This document shows positions 4,981 to 6,614 of a stretch of DNA of 6,614 bases, piece after piece. The notes below the pieces were generated by a model. That model searched no databases. It was not told the DNA's origin and was given only the letters and a program-made list of their open reading frames with translations. Where the stretch lies: NCBI GenBank assembly GCA_020058145.1, contig JAGVEP010000397.1, positions 1 through 6,614 on the forward strand, read 5' to 3'. The stretch comes from Phycisphaerae bacterium (GTDB lineage Bacteria > Planctomycetota > Phycisphaerae > UBA1845 > Fen-1342). How positions within the stretch are numbered: the stretch's first letter is position 1; each line of letters opens with the position of its first letter. Both the position numbers and the translations under genes were made by a program.

Positions 4981-5518
4981 CCTCCACTCCGAAGACGGCC
5001 AGGCCGGCGTAAACGGGCTGCAATGCCGGATCAAAGTGCCAACTCCCTGCGGGCGCGGGCGGGGTTTCCGTCGGCGCTGGCGCGGGGGGCGGTGTCGGAG
5101 TCGGGGTCGGGGTTGGGGCCGGAATTCGAACCGGCGTCGCGCCGCCGGGTGGCGGCATTTGCACCGGTGTCGCGCTCATAGGCTGCAAGGGCGCGCCGGG
5201 GGTCCCAGGCGCCGGCATGGGTGTACCGGGTGCCGGGGCTTGCGCAGGCGCCTCCATGGCCGGCACCGGGCTCTCCACAAACACGTAATTCAGCGCCGCG
5301 GTGAACGACAGCAAGACCGCCGCCCCCACGATGGTGACCCACGTCAGAATGTCGCCGGTCTTCGCCCCGAACGCGGAAGTCCCGCCCGCACCGCCGAACG
5401 CCCCGGACAACCCCACCCCGCGGCCGCGCTGCAGCAGGATGACGAGCATGATCACTACCGCCAGCACGGTGAACAGAAAGGCCAGAATCGTGTGATACCA
5501 CTCAGCAGCCAGAATCAT
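4973..5518 (-). CDS. secG: Preprotein translocase subunit SecG with Pro/Thr-rich tail
   Basis: SecG is the small inner-membrane partner of SecYE that assists SecA-driven protein export. Residues 1-82 are a normal SecG: a first membrane helix at about 9-29, the conserved loop LLQRGRG (28-34) with LSGAFGGAGG and SAFGAKTGD (37-56), and a second helix at about 57-80. The remaining hundred residues are an extension: Ala/Pro/Gly/Met-rich to about 133, PTPTPTPTP at about 136-144, then more Pro/Ala, ending in a hydrophobic tail SWHFDPALQPVYAGLAVFG (159-177). Typical SecG proteins are about 75-115 residues, so 181 is long. By the known N-out/C-out topology the tail would face the periplasm. The start has only a weak CGAG site. 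The gene follows tpiA by 90 bases, a common pairing, and ends inside a palindrome. Confidence 0.93.
   Translation of the reverse strand: MILAAEWYHTILAFLFTVLAVVIMLVILLQRGRGVGLSGAFGGAGGTSAFGAKTGDILTWVTIVGAAVLLSFTAALNYVFVESPVPAMEAPAQAPAPGTPMPAPGTPGAPLQPMSATPVQMPPPGGATPVRIPAPTPTPTPTPPPAPAPTETPPAPAGSWHFDPALQPVYAGLAVFGVEEA
5091..5120 (-). repeat. Hexanucleotide repeat encoding the SecG PT run
   Basis: On the plus strand five units of GGDGTC pattern follow one another: GGTGTC, GGAGTC, GGGGTC, GGGGTT, GGGGCC. Read on the minus strand they code alternating Pro and Thr in the SecG tail. A six-base unit keeps frame on expansion or contraction, so tail length could vary between strains. Confidence 0.65.
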
Positions 5519-5608
5519 GGTTTATCTCGGTCAGCGTCTCGCGATACGTTCCTGCGTGCGGTGCGGCGCGCCCCGCCGCCCGAACGCGAACTTCCCACTA
5601 TAACGCCG

Positions 5609-6388
5609 TCACCCCGCCTTGGCCAGTGCCGCCCGGATGATCCCCAGGAATGAATCCGCCTTCAAACTCGCCCCGCCAATCAAGCCGCCGTCCACGTCCG
5701 GCTGACCGAAAATCTCCTCAGCGTTGTCCGGCTTGACGCTCCCGCCGTACAGAATGCGGACTTCGTCGGCCAGCCGCCCGAATTTTTCACGCAATCCGGC
5801 CCGCAGGTGCGCGTGGGCTTCCTGGGCTTGTGCGGAAGTCGCGTTCTGCCCCGTTCCGATGGCCCAAACTGGCTCATACGCGATGACCAAATCGCTGCCA
5901 GACTTAAACGCCAACCCCACCAGCCCGGCCGCGAGCTGGAACGTCAGCACGTCGAACGTCTGCCCAGCCTTCCGCTCGTCCAGCGTCTCGCCCACACACA
6001 GGATCGGCGTCAACCCGGCCCGCCGGGCCGCCCGGACCTTCAGGTGGATCATGCGGTCATCTTCATGGTGCCCAATCGTGTGGCGGCGTTCGCTGTGACC
6101 GATAATAACATATCTCGCCCCCGTCTCCGCGATCATCTCGGCCGAGACCTCGCCGGTGAACGCGCCGCTCGGCTCGTGATAGACGTTCTGAGCCCCGAGC
6201 CTGATGGCCGTGCCGCTGATCGCCGCCGCCGTGGGAAACAGGTAAATCTCCGGCGGACAGACGGCGACCTCGACGCGCTCACGCACATCCAGCGTCTCGA
6301 GGCCGCTGCGAATGGTCTCGATCAAATCCCGCCCGCGAGGAAGGTCCAGGTTCATTTTCCAGTTGCCCGCCACCAGGGGTCGACGCAT
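5609..6388 (-). CDS. tpiA: Triosephosphate isomerase
   Basis: TpiA interconverts dihydroxyacetone phosphate and glyceraldehyde 3-phosphate in glycolysis and gluconeogenesis, in the cytoplasm as a TIM-barrel dimer. With the ATG at 6388 the protein has 259 residues, normal for bacteria. The catalytic residues are all in place: N9 and K11 in AGNWKMN, H98 in IIGHSERR and E172 in AYEPVWAIGTG, which includes the mobile loop 6 (173-180). Phosphate is bound by LYGGSVKPDN (213-222) and GLIGGASL (235-242). An upstream in-frame TTG at 6460 would add 24 residues, but that addition is unlike the family, overlaps the candidate -35 box, and lacks the AGGAGA site that lies 6 bases ahead of the ATG. The gene heads the tpiA-secG-yicC unit. 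Nothing suggests impairment. Confidence 0.98.
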   Translation of the reverse strand: MRRPLVAGNWKMNLDLPRGRDLIETIRSGLETLDVRERVEVAVCPPEIYLFPTAAAISGTAIRLGAQNVYHEPSGAFTGEVSAEMIAETGARYVIIGHSERRHTIGHHEDDRMIHLKVRAARRAGLTPILCVGETLDERKAGQTFDVLTFQLAAGLVGLAFKSGSDLVIAYEPVWAIGTGQNATSAQAQEAHAHLRAGLREKFGRLADEVRILYGGSVKPDNAEEIFGQPDVDGGLIGGASLKADSFLGIIRAALAKAG

Positions 6389-6394
6389 GTTGGT

Positions 6395-6400
6395 TCTCCT
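6395..6400 (-). promoter_or_regulatory. Ribosome-binding site that fixes the tpiA start
   Basis: AGGAGA on the minus strand lies 6 bases ahead of the ATG at 6388. It decides in favour of this start, which begins directly before the conserved AGNWKMN. Confidence 0.8.
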
Positions 6401-6431
6401 GCCGGTTGTTTCGCGTTCTGCGTGAGCACGT

Positions 6432-6460
6432 ATTGAACGCGCGGGGCCGGCGGGCGTCAA
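6432..6460 (-). promoter_or_regulatory. Candidate promoter of the tpiA-secG-yicC unit
   Basis: On the minus strand TTGACG (6455-6460; 5 of 6 to TTGACA) and TTCAAT (6432-6437; 4 of 6 to TATAAT) are separated by 17 bases. The start codon lies about 44 bases past the -10, leaving a leader of roughly 37 bases with the ribosome-binding site. It sits in the 120-base gap after the upstream gene. Confidence 0.45.
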
Positions 6461-6508
6461 TTGAGCGTGACTTTGGAAGCGGGCGACGTCGGTCTCGGCG
6501 ATCCGACG

Positions 6509-6614
6509 CTACCGAACCCAGGAGAGGTGGTACTCGGCGTCCTCAACCCGCGCCGCCTCGGCCGTCAGCCGAAACGGCGGGTAGCAATCCACCATGACGG
6601 CGAGCTCGTTGGGA
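6509..6614 (-). CDS. C-terminal end of an unidentified gene (partial)
   Basis: The minus-strand frame entering from the right edge is open for 34 codons and stops at TAG (6509-6511). It reads PNELAVMVDCYPP, then FRLTAEAARVEDA and EYHLSWVR. The balanced composition and mostly G/C third positions look like real coding sequence, and 120 bases separate it from tpiA on the same strand. I do not recognise the family, and 34 residues are too few to assign one. The start lies outside the window. Confidence 0.6.
   Translation of the reverse strand, partial: PNELAVMVDCYPPFRLTAEAARVEDAEYHLSWVR

Noticed and set aside
4801..5034. Short frames reading CGTGILPV and RQDAGAT across the secG-yicC gap
   Set aside because: These are translations of the palindromic repeat, a known type of spurious protein call, and not genes.
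5036..5653. A 205-codon plus-strand open frame opposite secG
   Set aside because: It mirrors the GC-rich secG tail and reads as Arg/Gly-rich sequence without motifs.
5807..6436. A 209-codon plus-strand open frame opposite tpiA
   Set aside because: It is the shadow of tpiA, whose catalytic residues are all present on the other strand.
6388..6460. A 24-residue N-terminal extension of TpiA from a TTG at 6460
   Set aside because: The extension is unlike the family and overlaps the candidate promoter, and the AGGAGA site points to the ATG at 6388.

Overview
The window reads as chromosomal DNA from a high-GC bacterium, most likely a planctomycete or a close relative in the PVC group. The grounds are indirect. 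A secreted protein ends in a DxNxDGDxDxxD calcium loop typical of planctomycete exported proteins. Two intergenic palindromes resemble the interspersed repeats common in Planctomycetes and Verrucomicrobia. The core genes are otherwise generic. No rRNA, tRNA, CRISPR array, transposase or phage gene was found.

Almost every credible gene is on the minus strand, so the window is best read right to left. The right edge (6509-6614) holds the last 34 codons of an unidentified gene. A housekeeping block follows: triosephosphate isomerase (tpiA, 5609-6388), the Sec translocon subunit SecG with a long Pro/Thr-rich tail (secG, 4973-5518), and the endoribonuclease YicC (yicC, 3960-4841). A candidate promoter lies ahead of tpiA, and the three genes probably form one transcription unit. 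A nested palindrome separates secG from yicC.

A gap of about 270 bp (3688-3959) holds a second nested palindrome, a seven-base tandem repeat that runs into the yicC stop codon, and the leader of the next unit. That unit is a TatD-family metal-dependent hydrolase (2881-3687) and an NAD-dependent UDP-sugar 4-epimerase (1949-2884). They share an ATGA stop/start overlap and are almost certainly translated from one message.

The left 1.9 kb is gene-poor. It contains a predicted three-way-junction structure after the epimerase, a possible small membrane protein (1472-1741), a good promoter, and a lower-GC gene for a secreted protein with a C-terminal EF-hand/dockerin-like loop (482-1147). The leftmost 197 bp may be the end of a plus-strand gene.

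The genes are ordinary housekeeping and surface-sugar functions, and I see no new multi-gene system. The less ordinary content is in the gaps: three nested palindromes built alike (an outer stem enclosing two hairpins), a heptamer repeat, and an AT-rich dyad ahead of tatD.
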